64,000 nt of DNA from the NCBI RefSeq assembly GCF_000712135.1, contig NZ_JOOE01000003.1, positions 496,001 to 560,000 on the forward strand, given 5' to 3'. The translations under genes were made by a program, and so were the position numbers. The DNA is from Sphingomonas sp. UNC305MFCol5.2 (lineage in GTDB: Bacteria; Pseudomonadota; Alphaproteobacteria; Sphingomonadales; Sphingomonadaceae). A model generated the notes under the pieces. That model ran no database searches. It was not told the origin of the DNA and saw only the letters and a program-made list of their open reading frames with translations. Of this stretch, positions 16,707 to 24,931 are shown piece by piece (position 1 is the stretch's first letter; every line of letters starts with the position of its first letter).

Positions 16707-18221
16707 TCAGCCTACGCCCTCCAGCGCCTTTTGCCGGCGGCGCTGGACCGAGCTGCCGATCCCCAGCGCCTCACGATATTTGGCCACCGTGCGCCGGGCG
16801 ATGTCGAAGCCCTTCTCGCGCAGCATGTCGACCAGCGTGTCGTCGGAGAGGATCGCCTTGGGGTCCTCGCCCTGGATCAGCGTCCGGATCGCGCTCTTGA
16901 CCGCTTCCGCCGAGACCGCGTCGCCGCCGTCCGCCGACTGGATCGCGCTGGTGAAGAAATATTTGAGCTCGAACAGCCCGCGCGCGCAGCTCAGATATTT
17001 GTTGCTGGTCACGCGGCTGACCGTTGATTCGTGCATCTCGATCACGTCGGCGACCTGGCGCAGGGTCATCGGCTTGAGATGCGCGACGCCTTTCAGGAAG
17101 AACGCCTCCTGCTGCTTCACGATCTCGGTCGCGACCTTGATGATCGTGCGCTGGCGCTGGTCGAGCGCCTTGACCAGCCAATTGGCGCTGGCGAGCATGT
17201 CCGACATCCACGCCTTGCTGGCCTTGTCCTGCTTGCCCGCCGAAACCTCGGCATAATAAGCGCGGTTGACCAGCAGCTTGGGCAAGGTCGCGGCGTTGAT
17301 CTCGACTGCCCAGCCCGCGCCACGCCGCGCGACGAAGATGTCGGGCACCACCGCCAGCGTCGGCTCTCCGCCATAGCGGCAGCCGGGCTTGGGATCGTAG
17401 TTCCGGAGCTCGCGGATCATGTCCGCCAGATCCTCGTCGTCGACATTGCACAGGCGTTTGAGCCGAGGCAGGTCGCCCCGCGCGACGAGCTCGAGATTGT
17501 CGATCAGCCGCGCCATGCACGGATCGTAGCGATCGGCTTCCTTCGCCTGCAGCGCGAGGCACTCGGCGAGATTGCGCGCGCCTACCCCGGTCGGGTCGAA
17601 GGTCTGGATCGTGGCCAATACCGCCTCGACGCGGGCCAGCGGCACACCGAGCCGGGCGGCGATGTCGAGCAGCGGCGCGGTGAGGTAGCCCGCCTCGTCG
17701 ATCTGGTCGATCAGATGCGCGGCGATGAACAGATCGGCACCGGCCACGCTCTCGCCGGCCTGCGCCATCAGATGGTCCGCCAAGCTCAGCTCGGACGCGC
17801 CGAAATTGTCGAAATCGGGCCCGTCCTCGGATCCGCCGCCGCCCGTGCCGCTCATCCCGAGGCTGCCGTCGAGCCCGCCCACCGAATCGGCGGCGCTGTC
17901 ATGGTGGAAAGTCTCCGCGGCGAAGTCGACGTCGAGCGATGCTTCGCCCGCCGCCTCGCCGCCGCCCGCCAGCAGCTCGCTCGCATCGGCGGGGCCGTCG
18001 CGCACCGCCTCGAAATCGCCCTCGGGCTCGGCCGCCGCGACGTCGGGCGCGTCGTCATTGCCGCCTTGCGAATCGAGCAAGGGGTTCTTCTCGAGCTCTT
18101 CGGCGATGAAGGTCTCGATCTCGAGGTTCGACAGCGCCAGCAGCTTGATCGCCTGCTGGAGCTGCGGCGTCATCACCAGAGATTGCGACTGCCGCAGATC
18201 GAGGCGCGGCGCGAGACTCAT
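16707..18221 (-). CDS. rpoN: RNA polymerase sigma-54 factor
   Basis: The 504-residue protein has the Gln/Leu-rich activator-interacting region (MTPQLQQAIKLLALSNLEI), an acidic stretch at about 45-150, the core-binding domain, an HTH (TLRQVADVIEMHESTVSRV) and the C-terminal RpoN box ARRTVAKYREALGI. Sigma-54 directs transcription from -24/-12 promoters with enhancer-binding activators. One such promoter, for glnK-amtB, is present at 58739. It follows lptB, as in many Proteobacteria, but the usual downstream hpf and ptsN are absent; the convergent 16088 gene ends one base away. Confidence 0.96.
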   Translation of the reverse strand: MSLAPRLDLRQSQSLVMTPQLQQAIKLLALSNLEIETFIAEELEKNPLLDSQGGNDDAPDVAAAEPEGDFEAVRDGPADASELLAGGGEAAGEASLDVDFAAETFHHDSAADSVGGLDGSLGMSGTGGGGSEDGPDFDNFGASELSLADHLMAQAGESVAGADLFIAAHLIDQIDEAGYLTAPLLDIAARLGVPLARVEAVLATIQTFDPTGVGARNLAECLALQAKEADRYDPCMARLIDNLELVARGDLPRLKRLCNVDDEDLADMIRELRNYDPKPGCRYGGEPTLAVVPDIFVARRGAGWAVEINAATLPKLLVNRAYYAEVSAGKQDKASKAWMSDMLASANWLVKALDQRQRTIIKVATEIVKQQEAFFLKGVAHLKPMTLRQVADVIEMHESTVSRVTSNKYLSCARGLFELKYFFTSAIQSADGGDAVSAEAVKSAIRTLIQGEDPKAILSDDTLVDMLREKGFDIARRTVAKYREALGIGSSVQRRRQKALEGVG

Positions 18222-18236
18222 CCGGTCTGCCTCCCA

Positions 18237-18313
18237 CCGTTCGCTTCGAGCGAAGTCGAGAAGCGCTGGCCGGGGACCAAACCCCGTTTCTCGACTTCGC
18301 TCGAAACGAACGG
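18237..18313. repeat. Intergenic inverted repeat between lptB and rpoN
   Basis: The 26-base arm at 18237-18262 recurs in reverse complement at 18288-18313 with a single mismatch. It contains the internally palindromic TTCGAGCGAA. The unit lies in the 116 bases between lptB and rpoN, so any rpoN read-through transcript would carry a long hairpin ahead of the rpoN start. Confidence 0.8.
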
Positions 18314-18337
18314 AAAGGGGGCGAACGCACCCATAGC

Positions 18338-19114
18338 CTAGAGCTCGAAGCTTTCGCCCAGGTACAGCCGGCGGACATTCTCGTCGCGGACGAGTTCCTC
18401 GGGCGATCCGGCGAAGAGCACGCGGCCGTCATAGATGATGTAGCCGCGATCGACGATGTCGAGCGTCTCGCGGACATTGTGATCGGTGATCAGCACGCCG
18501 ATCCCGCGATTCTTGAGCTGGATCACGAGATCGCGAATGTCCGAGATCGAGATCGGATCGATGCCCGCGAACGGCTCGTCGAGCAGGATGATCGTCGGGT
18601 CCGCCGCCAGCGCGCGGGCGATCTCGGCGCGCCGCCGCTCGCCGCCCGACAGCGCCATCGCCGGCGCGCTGCGCAGCCGAGTCAGCCCGAATTCTTCGAG
18701 CAACGTATCGAGTCGCCGCTCGCGCGCGCCCTTGTCGGGCTCGGCGAGCTCGAGCACGGCGAGGATGTTCTTCTCGACCGTCATGCCGCGGAAGATCGAC
18801 GTCTCCTGCGGCAGGTAGCCGAGCCCGAGAATCGCGCGGCGATACATCGGCAGCTTGGTGATATCCTCGCCGTCCAGCATGATCCGGCCCGAATCAGGCT
18901 TCACCAGCCCCATCACCGAATAGAAGCACGTCGTCTTGCCCGCGCCGTTGGGGCCGAGCAGCCCGACCACTTCGCCACGCCCGACCGAGACCGAGACGTC
19001 GGTGAGCACCACGCGCTTGTCGTACGATTTGGCGATCGAGACGACCGCGAGCCCCCTGTCCGGCAACGGCGCCGGATCGGCTACGGGATGCTCGAGCATG
19101 GCGACGTCGTTCAT
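18338..19114 (-). CDS. lptB: LPS export ABC transporter ATP-binding protein
   Basis: The 258-residue ATPase powers lipopolysaccharide extraction from the inner membrane by LptB2FG. It has Walker A GPNGAGKTT, Q-loop LPQETSIFRG, signature LSGGERRR, Walker B IILLDEPFAGID and the switch His in ITDHNVRE. An N-terminal extension of about 20 residues (DVAMLEHPVADPAPLPDRG) precedes the core. It lies in the rnd-lptC-lptA-lptB-rpoN order. Confidence 0.95.
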   Translation of the reverse strand: MNDVAMLEHPVADPAPLPDRGLAVVSIAKSYDKRVVLTDVSVSVGRGEVVGLLGPNGAGKTTCFYSVMGLVKPDSGRIMLDGEDITKLPMYRRAILGLGYLPQETSIFRGMTVEKNILAVLELAEPDKGARERRLDTLLEEFGLTRLRSAPAMALSGGERRRAEIARALAADPTIILLDEPFAGIDPISISDIRDLVIQLKNRGIGVLITDHNVRETLDIVDRGYIIYDGRVLFAGSPEELVRDENVRRLYLGESFEL

Positions 19115-19278
19115 ACCGATTCCTGCGCGATCGTTTCACTCATCCGCCGCATATAGGTGCGGATTGGCAGGATTCCTGCATGAGATTGCCGGGGATGAAA
19201 AGCGAAACTGCGGCAGTCCGTTGAAAAAGGCGGGTTACCGGCGCTTTGCTGTCCGGTGCCGGCGGGCGCTTCAGCGCA

Positions 19279-19830
19279 TTACTGCCCTTCGCGCTTCGGC
19301 ACCGAGAAGCGGCCGGTCACGCGGCCGCCCGAATTCTGCACGCCCGGCTCGCCGGGAATGGTGCCGCCACGCACGCCCGAACCGTCGATCGTCGCGCGGC
19401 CGGTGTCGAGGTCGATCGACAGACGCCCGCCCGAGACGTTGTTCGCGCCCTGGCGCAGCGTCACGCCGCCCACCATCGTGATCACCCGACGGTTGAGATC
19501 GTACACTGCATATTGCGAGCGCGCGGTCTGATCGGGCCGCGACACGGTGACGCCGCCCGACGCATCGAGCCGCGAGACCTGGGGCGAGCCATTGGTGATC
19601 TGCCCGGTATAGGCCACCGTCATCCGCGCTGCGGTCAGCGTCATCTCGGCCTGGGTGATCTTCACATTGCCGGTCAGCAGCACGCGGTTGGCGCGGTCCT
19701 GCAGTTCGATCCGGTCCGATGCGAAGTCGATCGGCGCGGACGAATTGTGGCGCGTCTGCGCGAAAGCGGGCGCGGCAGCGGCCAGCGCCAGCGCGAGTCC
19801 GATCGGAAGCGGGGCGATACGGCGGGTCAT
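19279..19830 (-). CDS. lptA: Periplasmic LPS transport protein LptA
   Basis: The 183-residue protein has a signal peptide ending at APAFAQ and an OstA-like beta-jellyroll: IELQDRANRVLLTGNVKITQ, LTAARMTVAYTG, YAVYDLNRRVITMVGGVTL. It forms the periplasmic bridge carrying LPS to the outer membrane. ATG 19830 shares its A with the lptC stop (TGATG), so the two are translationally coupled; a TTG one codon earlier is possible. The gap of 164 bases to lptB holds no gene that I can see. Confidence 0.9.
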   Translation of the reverse strand: MTRRIAPLPIGLALALAAAAPAFAQTRHNSSAPIDFASDRIELQDRANRVLLTGNVKITQAEMTLTAARMTVAYTGQITNGSPQVSRLDASGGVTVSRPDQTARSQYAVYDLNRRVITMVGGVTLRQGANNVSGGRLSIDLDTGRATIDGSGVRGGTIPGEPGVQNSGGRVTGRFSVPKREGQ

Positions 19831-20474
19831 CAACGCCTATTTGCGCGGCTGGGGACGATCCGCAAGCGCGCATTGCCTTCGAGCGAGACGGTACGGCTTT
19901 CCAGATCGGCGGTAAGCTTGTCCGCGCTGAACACGCCGGTGGGGGTATTTCCGGTCACCGCGCCGCCGCTTGCCATGGTTCGCGCCTTGAGATCGACGGT
20001 CGCGTCGTGCGTGTTGAGAACATAGCCGTCCGAGGTCTGGAACTTGAGCGGGCCGTTCACCGCGACCTTCTGGTTGGTCATGTCGTATTGGCCGCGCTCG
20101 GCTCTGAGTGAGGCCGGGCCGGTGTCGAGCCGGATCTCGGCGGAGAGGTCGTTGAGCTTCACGATCGGCTCGAACGAACTGCGCTGCACCGCGGATCCCG
20201 CATGAAGATGAAAAGGGCGCCCCTTGTCGTCGGCACCCCGATATTCGGCGGCGTCGATGCGCAGCCGCTCGGGCGAAATGTCGACCTTGTTCTTGTCGAG
20301 CACGAAGCTGACATCGCCGCCCATCATCAACGGCGCGACCACGAGGAACGCGCCGAGCACGCCAATCCCGATCGGCAGCAAGATCAGCCCCAGCCGCACG
20401 ATGCGGTCGTGGCTGCTGCCCGGATGCGCCCAGCCGCGCTTCTGCGAACGGAGGCGCGCGGCGACTTCAGACAT
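19830..20474 (-). CDS. lptC: LPS export system protein LptC
   Basis: The protein has 214 residues from ATG 20474. A basic N-terminus is followed by one membrane segment (LGLILLPIGIGVLGAFLVVA, about residues 27-46), then a periplasmic OstA-like fold (DISPERLRIDAAEYRGADDKG, EIRLDTGPASLRAERGQYD). LptC links the inner-membrane transporter to LptA. The long upstream open frame to 20837 was not used, since it overlaps rnd and lacks family character. It starts 41 bases after the rnd stop. Confidence 0.88.
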   Translation of the reverse strand: MSEVAARLRSQKRGWAHPGSSHDRIVRLGLILLPIGIGVLGAFLVVAPLMMGGDVSFVLDKNKVDISPERLRIDAAEYRGADDKGRPFHLHAGSAVQRSSFEPIVKLNDLSAEIRLDTGPASLRAERGQYDMTNQKVAVNGPLKFQTSDGYVLNTHDATVDLKARTMASGGAVTGNTPTGVFSADKLTADLESRTVSLEGNARLRIVPSRANRR

Positions 20475-20515
20475 GGAAGGCCATGTCTGGCAGATAGGAT
20501 AGAAGCGGCGTGGCG

Positions 20516-21136
20516 CTAGATATGCGCAAAGATATCCACCTCGGGCCAGCCGGCGAGATCCAGCTCTGCGCGCCACGGGAGGAAATCGAAAGCGGCCTGG
20601 GCGAGCGGCATGCGCCCTTCGCGCTCGAGGCGCTTGTCGAGTTCCGCCTTCATCGCATGGAGATAGCGCACGTCCGAGGCGGCATAGTCCTTCTGCGCTT
20701 CCGAAAGCTCGGGCCCGCCCCAGTCCGAGGATTGCTGCTGCTTCGAGATTTCCTGCCCCAGCAGCTCGCGGACAAGGTCCTTCAATCCGTGCCGGTCGGT
20801 ATAGGTGCGCACCAACCGCGAGGCGATCTTGGTGCAATAGACCGGCGCGGCAGTCACGCCGAGATAGAAACGAATCGCCGCGAGATCGAAGCGCGCGAAA
20901 TGATAGAGCTTGAGCCGTTCGGGATCGGCGAGCAGTGCTCTGAGATTGGGCGCGTCATAGGAAGAGCGCGGGCCGAAGCGAACGAGATGCTCGTCGCCGC
21001 CGCCGTCGGAGAGCTGGACGACGCACAGCCGGTCGCGCGGCGTGATCAGCCCCATCGTCTCGGTATCGACGGCGATCGACGCGCCGGGGGCGAACACGCC
21101 TTCGGGCAGGTCTTCTTCATGAAAATGCACGGTCAT
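20516..21136 (-). CDS. Ribonuclease D-like 3'-5' exonuclease
   Basis: The 206-residue protein is a single DEDDy exonuclease domain. Exo I is SIAVDTETMGL, Exo II is YHFARFDLAAI, and Exo III is KDYAASDVRYLHAM with the Tyr after the conserved Asp. It lacks the HRDC domains of full-length RNase D, as is usual for the short form found upstream of lptC in alphaproteobacteria. The role would be RNA 3'-end trimming in the cytoplasm. Confidence 0.9.
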   Translation of the reverse strand: MTVHFHEEDLPEGVFAPGASIAVDTETMGLITPRDRLCVVQLSDGGGDEHLVRFGPRSSYDAPNLRALLADPERLKLYHFARFDLAAIRFYLGVTAAPVYCTKIASRLVRTYTDRHGLKDLVRELLGQEISKQQQSSDWGGPELSEAQKDYAASDVRYLHAMKAELDKRLEREGRMPLAQAAFDFLPWRAELDLAGWPEVDIFAHI

Positions 21137-21167
21137 GGCAGCCGCCTAGACTTGTTCGCCGCGCGCC

Positions 21168-21977
21168 TCAATGGGCTGAAGGCGGCTCGTTTCGCGCCGC
21201 CTTCCTGTCCTTGGCGCGGCGCGACCAGATGTTGAGCCCCTCGACCGCCGCCGAGAAGGCCATCGCAGTGTAGATATAGCCCTTGGGCACATGCGCGCCG
21301 AATGCCTCGGCGATCAGCACCATGCCGATCATCAGCAGGAAGCCCAGAGCGAGCATCACCACCGTCGGGTTGCGGTTGATGAAGTTGGCGAGCGGATCGG
21401 CGGCGACGAGCATCACTGTCACTGCCACCACGACGGCGACGTACATGATCTCGACATGCTCGGTCATCCCCACGGCGGTGAGGATCGAATCGATCGAGAA
21501 GACGATGTCGAGCAGCAGGATCTGGACGATCGCCGCGGTGAAGGTCATCGACACGACCTTCTTCTTGTCGAGCAGGTCGTCGGTGTCGTGTTCGTCCGAA
21601 TCGACCGAATGGTGGATCTCGGTGGTCGCCTTCCACACCAGGAACAGCCCGCCGGCCAGCAGGATCAGGTCGCGCCACGAGAATTGCGTCTCGAAGGCAG
21701 GCTCGCCGTGCGAGAGCGGCCCGACGATGCCGAGGTCGAACACCGGCGCGGTCAGCCCGACGATCCACGCGATCATCGTCAGCAGCGCGAGTCGCATCAC
21801 CAGCGCGAGGCTGATGCCGACTCGCCGCGCCTTTTGGCGTTGTTCCTCGGGCAGTTTGTTCGACAGGATCGAGATGAAGATGAGATTGTCGATGCCCAGC
21901 ACGACTTCCATCACGATCAGCGTGACGAGCGCGGCCCAGGCGGCCGGGCTGGCGAGCAGTTCGAGGATGTTCTCCAT
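21168..21977 (-). CDS. TerC-family integral membrane protein
   Basis: The 269-residue protein has about seven membrane segments. The family-typical acidic residues lie in [13 protein letters not shown] and [16 protein letters not shown] cytoplasmic acidic/His stretch ([19 protein letters not shown]) separates the halves. TerC relatives are linked to metal (manganese) efflux and tellurite resistance. ATG 21977 ([11 protein letters not shown]) was chosen over 22031 because the membrane segment starts directly after it. No ter genes are nearby, so it stands alone. Confidence 0.88.
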   Translation of the reverse strand: MENILELLASPAAWAALVTLIVMEVVLGIDNLIFISILSNKLPEEQRQKARRVGISLALVMRLALLTMIAWIVGLTAPVFDLGIVGPLSHGEPAFETQFSWRDLILLAGGLFLVWKATTEIHHSVDSDEHDTDDLLDKKKVVSMTFTAAIVQILLLDIVFSIDSILTAVGMTEHVEIMYVAVVVAVTVMLVAADPLANFINRNPTVVMLALGFLLMIGMVLIAEAFGAHVPKGYIYTAMAFSAAVEGLNIWSRRAKDRKAARNEPPSAH

Positions 21978-22189
21978 ATCCCGCAAGCTGTGCCGCGCGA
22001 CGGAGCGTGGCGCAAGCGCCGCCGACTCCATGAATCTGCCCTAATCAAGACGATTTTCGTTCGCGCTCTGTCCGATTTTGGGCTATGACCGATTCCGTGG
22101 CGCTGTTTTTTGTGCCCGGACACCTGCGTTTTTCGTCCGACGCTTGGGTTTTGATTGGAGTAAGGGCGAACCGGGAAGACGAACAGGGC

Positions 22190-22990
22190 ATGAGTTTTGA
22201 TCGAGGGCGCCGTGGGGATCGCGGCGGGCGCGGCAGAGACAAGCGCGACGGTTTTGGCGACGAAGGTGGCGGCGGTTTCGGCGGCGGTAGCGGCTTCGGC
22301 GGCGATCGTGGTTTTGGCGGCGGTGGCTTCGGTGGTGATCGCGGCGGCTTCGGCGGCGGTGGCGGCTATGGCGGCGGCGGTGGCGGTGGCTATCGCGGCG
22401 GTGGAGGCGGCGGCTTCGGCGGCGGCGGCGGCGGCGGTTTCCGTGGCGGCGGCGGCGGCGGAATGCCCCCCCAGGTCGTCGGCGAGGCGACGGGCGTCGT
22501 AAAGTTCTTCAACGCACAAAAGGGCTTCGGCTTCGTCGTTCGCGATGACGGCGGCGAGGACGTGTTCGTGCACATTTCGGCAGTCGAGCAGGCCGGCCTG
22601 ACCGGTCTCGCGGAAGGCCAGCCGATGGGCTTCACGCTCGTCGATCGTGGCGGCCGCATCTCGGCGACCGATCTCAAGATCGACGGCGAGCCGATGCCGG
22701 TGACCGATTCGGGTCCGCCGCGTGATCGCGACGGCCCGCGCGGCGGCGCCGGTGGTCCGCAGCGTCAGCTGACGGGCGAGAAGGCGACCGGAACGGTCAA
22801 GTTCTTCAACGCGATGAAGGGCTTCGGCTTCATCCAGCGCGATGACGGGCAGCCTGACGCATTCGTTCACATCAGCGCCGTCGAACGCGCCGGCATGCCG
22901 ACGCTCAACGAAGGCGACCGCCTCGAGTTCGAACTCGAAGTCGATCGCCGCGGCAAGTACGCGGCAGTGAACCTGCAGCCGGGCAGCTGA
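22190..22990 (+). CDS. Double cold-shock domain protein with glycine-rich N-terminal region
   Basis: The protein has 266 residues. The first 90 or so are almost entirely Gly with Phe, Arg, Asp and Tyr (RGRRGDRGGRGRDKRDG, then GGFGGDRGG-type repeats). Two cold-shock domains follow, each with RNP1-like motifs: GVVKFFNAQKGFGFVVRDD and GTVKFFNAMKGFGFIQRDD. Both also have VFVHIS/AFVHIS RNP2. The domains bind single-stranded RNA or DNA. I chose ATG 22190; an in-frame ATG at 22085 adds an unconserved leader. A strong terminator follows. The Gly-rich RGG-like tail suggests nucleic-acid condensation, which is inference. Confidence 0.88.
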   Translation: MSFDRGRRGDRGGRGRDKRDGFGDEGGGGFGGGSGFGGDRGFGGGGFGGDRGGFGGGGGYGGGGGGGYRGGGGGGFGGGGGGGFRGGGGGGMPPQVVGEATGVVKFFNAQKGFGFVVRDDGGEDVFVHISAVEQAGLTGLAEGQPMGFTLVDRGGRISATDLKIDGEPMPVTDSGPPRDRDGPRGGAGGPQRQLTGEKATGTVKFFNAMKGFGFIQRDDGQPDAFVHISAVERAGMPTLNEGDRLEFELEVDRRGKYAAVNLQPGS

Positions 22991-23012
22991 GCCTTTAGCT
23001 GACAGACAAACG

Positions 23013-23043
23013 AAAGGGCCGGAGGGAAACCTCCGGCCCTTTT
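23013..23043 (+). terminator. Rho-independent terminator after the cold-shock gene
   Basis: A 13-base perfect stem (23013-23025 with 23030-23042) closes a GAAA tetraloop. The A-rich 5' side and T-rich 3' side make it work for either strand, but it directly follows the cold-shock gene stop at 22990. Confidence 0.9.
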
Positions 23044-23078
23044 GCTTGGGTCCTCGATCGGCGGCGGGCGGGCTCTCG

Positions 23079-24008
23079 TTACGCCCGCTTTTGGCGCGAG
23101 CCCCCGCTCTCCAGGAAGGCGCGGATGCGCTTGGCGGTCGCTGCCGGATATTCCTCGGGGAAGAAATGTCCCCCCGACACCGATTGACCCCGCACGTCAT
23201 CGGCCCAGCGCCGCCACAAGCCCAGCGGCCCGCCCGCATCGTCGTACCAGCGCGCCAATCCCCCTCGATCGCTCCACAGCGCCAGCAGTGGGCAGGCGAT
23301 GCGGTGCCCGGCGTCGAGATCCGCTTTGTCGATTTCCCGATCTACCCCGGCTGCGGCGCGATATTCCTCGCAGATGGCGTGGACGCGGGCAGGATCGCGC
23401 AATGCATCGACATATGCCTCGCGAAGCCAGCCGGGAAATGCGTCCGGTGACGATCCCCATTCGGCGATCGCGTTGTCGACGACGGCATCGGGCGCCGCCG
23501 CCAGGAGACGCTCGGGAAGCGGCGCCGGCTGTGCGAGCAGCGAAAACGGCCAGAAAGCCAGAGCAAGCCGGGCGTCGGCACGGTCCCACACTTCGTAGGT
23601 CGGAACCATGTCGAGCACGGCGACATGCGATATGACCTCGGGATGATCGAGCGCCGCGCGATATGCGACGCGGCCACCGCGGTCATGGCCGACGACGGCG
23701 AAGCGTTCATGCCCGGCGATCCGCATCGCATCCGTCAGCGTCGCGGCCAGTGCGCGCTTCGACATCGCATGGCGGCCGCTGTCCCGGGGGCAACTGCTGC
23801 GCCCATATCCCGGCAGGTCGGCGACGACCACGGTGAACGCCTCGGCGAGCAGCGGGGCGACCGCGTGCCACATCAATCCGGTTTCGGGAAAGCCATGCAG
23901 CAGGAGCACGGGCGGTCCGGCTCCGCCTCTGCGTATGAAGACCGACCCTCGACCGGAATCGATCGAGATGGTTTCAAATCCGGGAAAAGCGCCTTCCTCC
24001 TCTGCCAT
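23079..24008 (-). CDS. Alpha/beta hydrolase, haloacetate dehalogenase-like
   Basis: The 309-residue protein has LLLHGFPETGLMWH (oxyanion region), DLPGYGRSS, a nucleophile elbow GHDRGGRVAYR with Asp as nucleophile, and a late GHFFPEEYP with the catalytic His. Asp in the elbow places it with haloalkane/haloacetate dehalogenases or epoxide hydrolases. The RGGR context and HGFPET are closest to fluoroacetate dehalogenase relatives. The halide-binding Trp is not certain. ATG 24008 was chosen because residues before it lack family character. Confidence 0.78.
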   Translation of the reverse strand: MAEEEGAFPGFETISIDSGRGSVFIRRGGAGPPVLLLHGFPETGLMWHAVAPLLAEAFTVVVADLPGYGRSSCPRDSGRHAMSKRALAATLTDAMRIAGHERFAVVGHDRGGRVAYRAALDHPEVISHVAVLDMVPTYEVWDRADARLALAFWPFSLLAQPAPLPERLLAAAPDAVVDNAIAEWGSSPDAFPGWLREAYVDALRDPARVHAICEEYRAAAGVDREIDKADLDAGHRIACPLLALWSDRGGLARWYDDAGGPLGLWRRWADDVRGQSVSGGHFFPEEYPAATAKRIRAFLESGGSRQKRA

Positions 24009-24083
24009 CGGGGAAAAACAACGAGGGCCGGCCGGAAGTTCATTGCGCCGGAGAAACACTCTCGCCTCGATCGCCGCCCTGCA

Positions 24084-24917
24084 TCACCGCGTAAGAATCA
24101 GCACCGCTCCGCCGAGTATCCCCGCCACCCCCACCGCGCGGCCGACAGTCACGCGCTCCTTGAGCACGAACGTCGCGATCAGCAGCGCCGTCACCATCCC
24201 GGTCTCGCGCAAGGCGGCGAGCGGCGCGGTCGGCCCGAGCGCGAAGGCGCTGAGCGCCAGCCCATAGGTCAGGATCGACAGCCCTCCCGCCGCCGCGCCC
24301 GGCCGCCACTGCGCGCGTGCCGAAGCGAAGATGCCCCCGCGCGAAAGCAATGCGAACATCGTGACGGTCGCGATCCCCATCAGCACGAACATCCAGACGA
24401 TGTAACTGAAAGGCGTCGGCGCCGCCCGCACGCCCTGCGCGTCGATAACGGTATAGCCGGCGATGGTGAACCCGGTGAACAGCGCCCAGCCCAGCCCCGC
24501 GCGGCTGATGTGGCGGCCGGCCACCATCACGAACAGGGCCGCGCCGATCAGTGCGATTCCCGCGATCTCGCGCGCGTTCGCCGGCTCGCCGAGCAATCCG
24601 ATCGCGACTGCGGCAGTGACCAGCGGAGCAGTGCCGCGCAGGATCGGATAGGCCGCGGAGAAGTCACTGGTCTCGAACGCGCGGACCAACGCGTAGAGAT
24701 AGGCGCAGTGCAGGAACGCCGTCGCGAACAGCCAGCCCCATGCGCCCGCAGGCAGCGGCACGAGCAAGGTCGCGGGCAGCATCAGCACGGCGCTCGATCC
24801 GTCGATCGTCGCGCGGCCGGCCATCTTGTCCTTGCCGCCCTTCAGGATGGCATTGACCCCCGCGTGGATCGATCCCGATGCGATCATCATCGCCGGGGCA
24901 AGAAAGGCGGCCTGCAT
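24084..24917 (-). CDS. EamA/DMT-superfamily transporter
   Basis: The 277-residue protein has about ten hydrophobic segments in two EamA repeats (AAYPILRGTAPLVTAAVAIG and ALRETGMVTALLIATFVLKE). Such proteins export metabolites or amino acids. It lies 14 bases downstream of the DNA ligase gene on the same strand, so it is probably cotranscribed with it. No substrate can be assigned. Confidence 0.82.
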   Translation of the reverse strand: MQAAFLAPAMMIASGSIHAGVNAILKGGKDKMAGRATIDGSSAVLMLPATLLVPLPAGAWGWLFATAFLHCAYLYALVRAFETSDFSAAYPILRGTAPLVTAAVAIGLLGEPANAREIAGIALIGAALFVMVAGRHISRAGLGWALFTGFTIAGYTVIDAQGVRAAPTPFSYIVWMFVLMGIATVTMFALLSRGGIFASARAQWRPGAAAGGLSILTYGLALSAFALGPTAPLAALRETGMVTALLIATFVLKERVTVGRAVGVAGILGGAVLILTR

Positions 24918-24931
24918 CGCCGTCCCCTCGG

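Noticed and set aside
22250..22460. Short GGC/GGT-rich repeats, considered as a repeat array
   Set aside because: They are codon repeats of the glycine-rich region, with no spacers of constant length, so not a CRISPR array.
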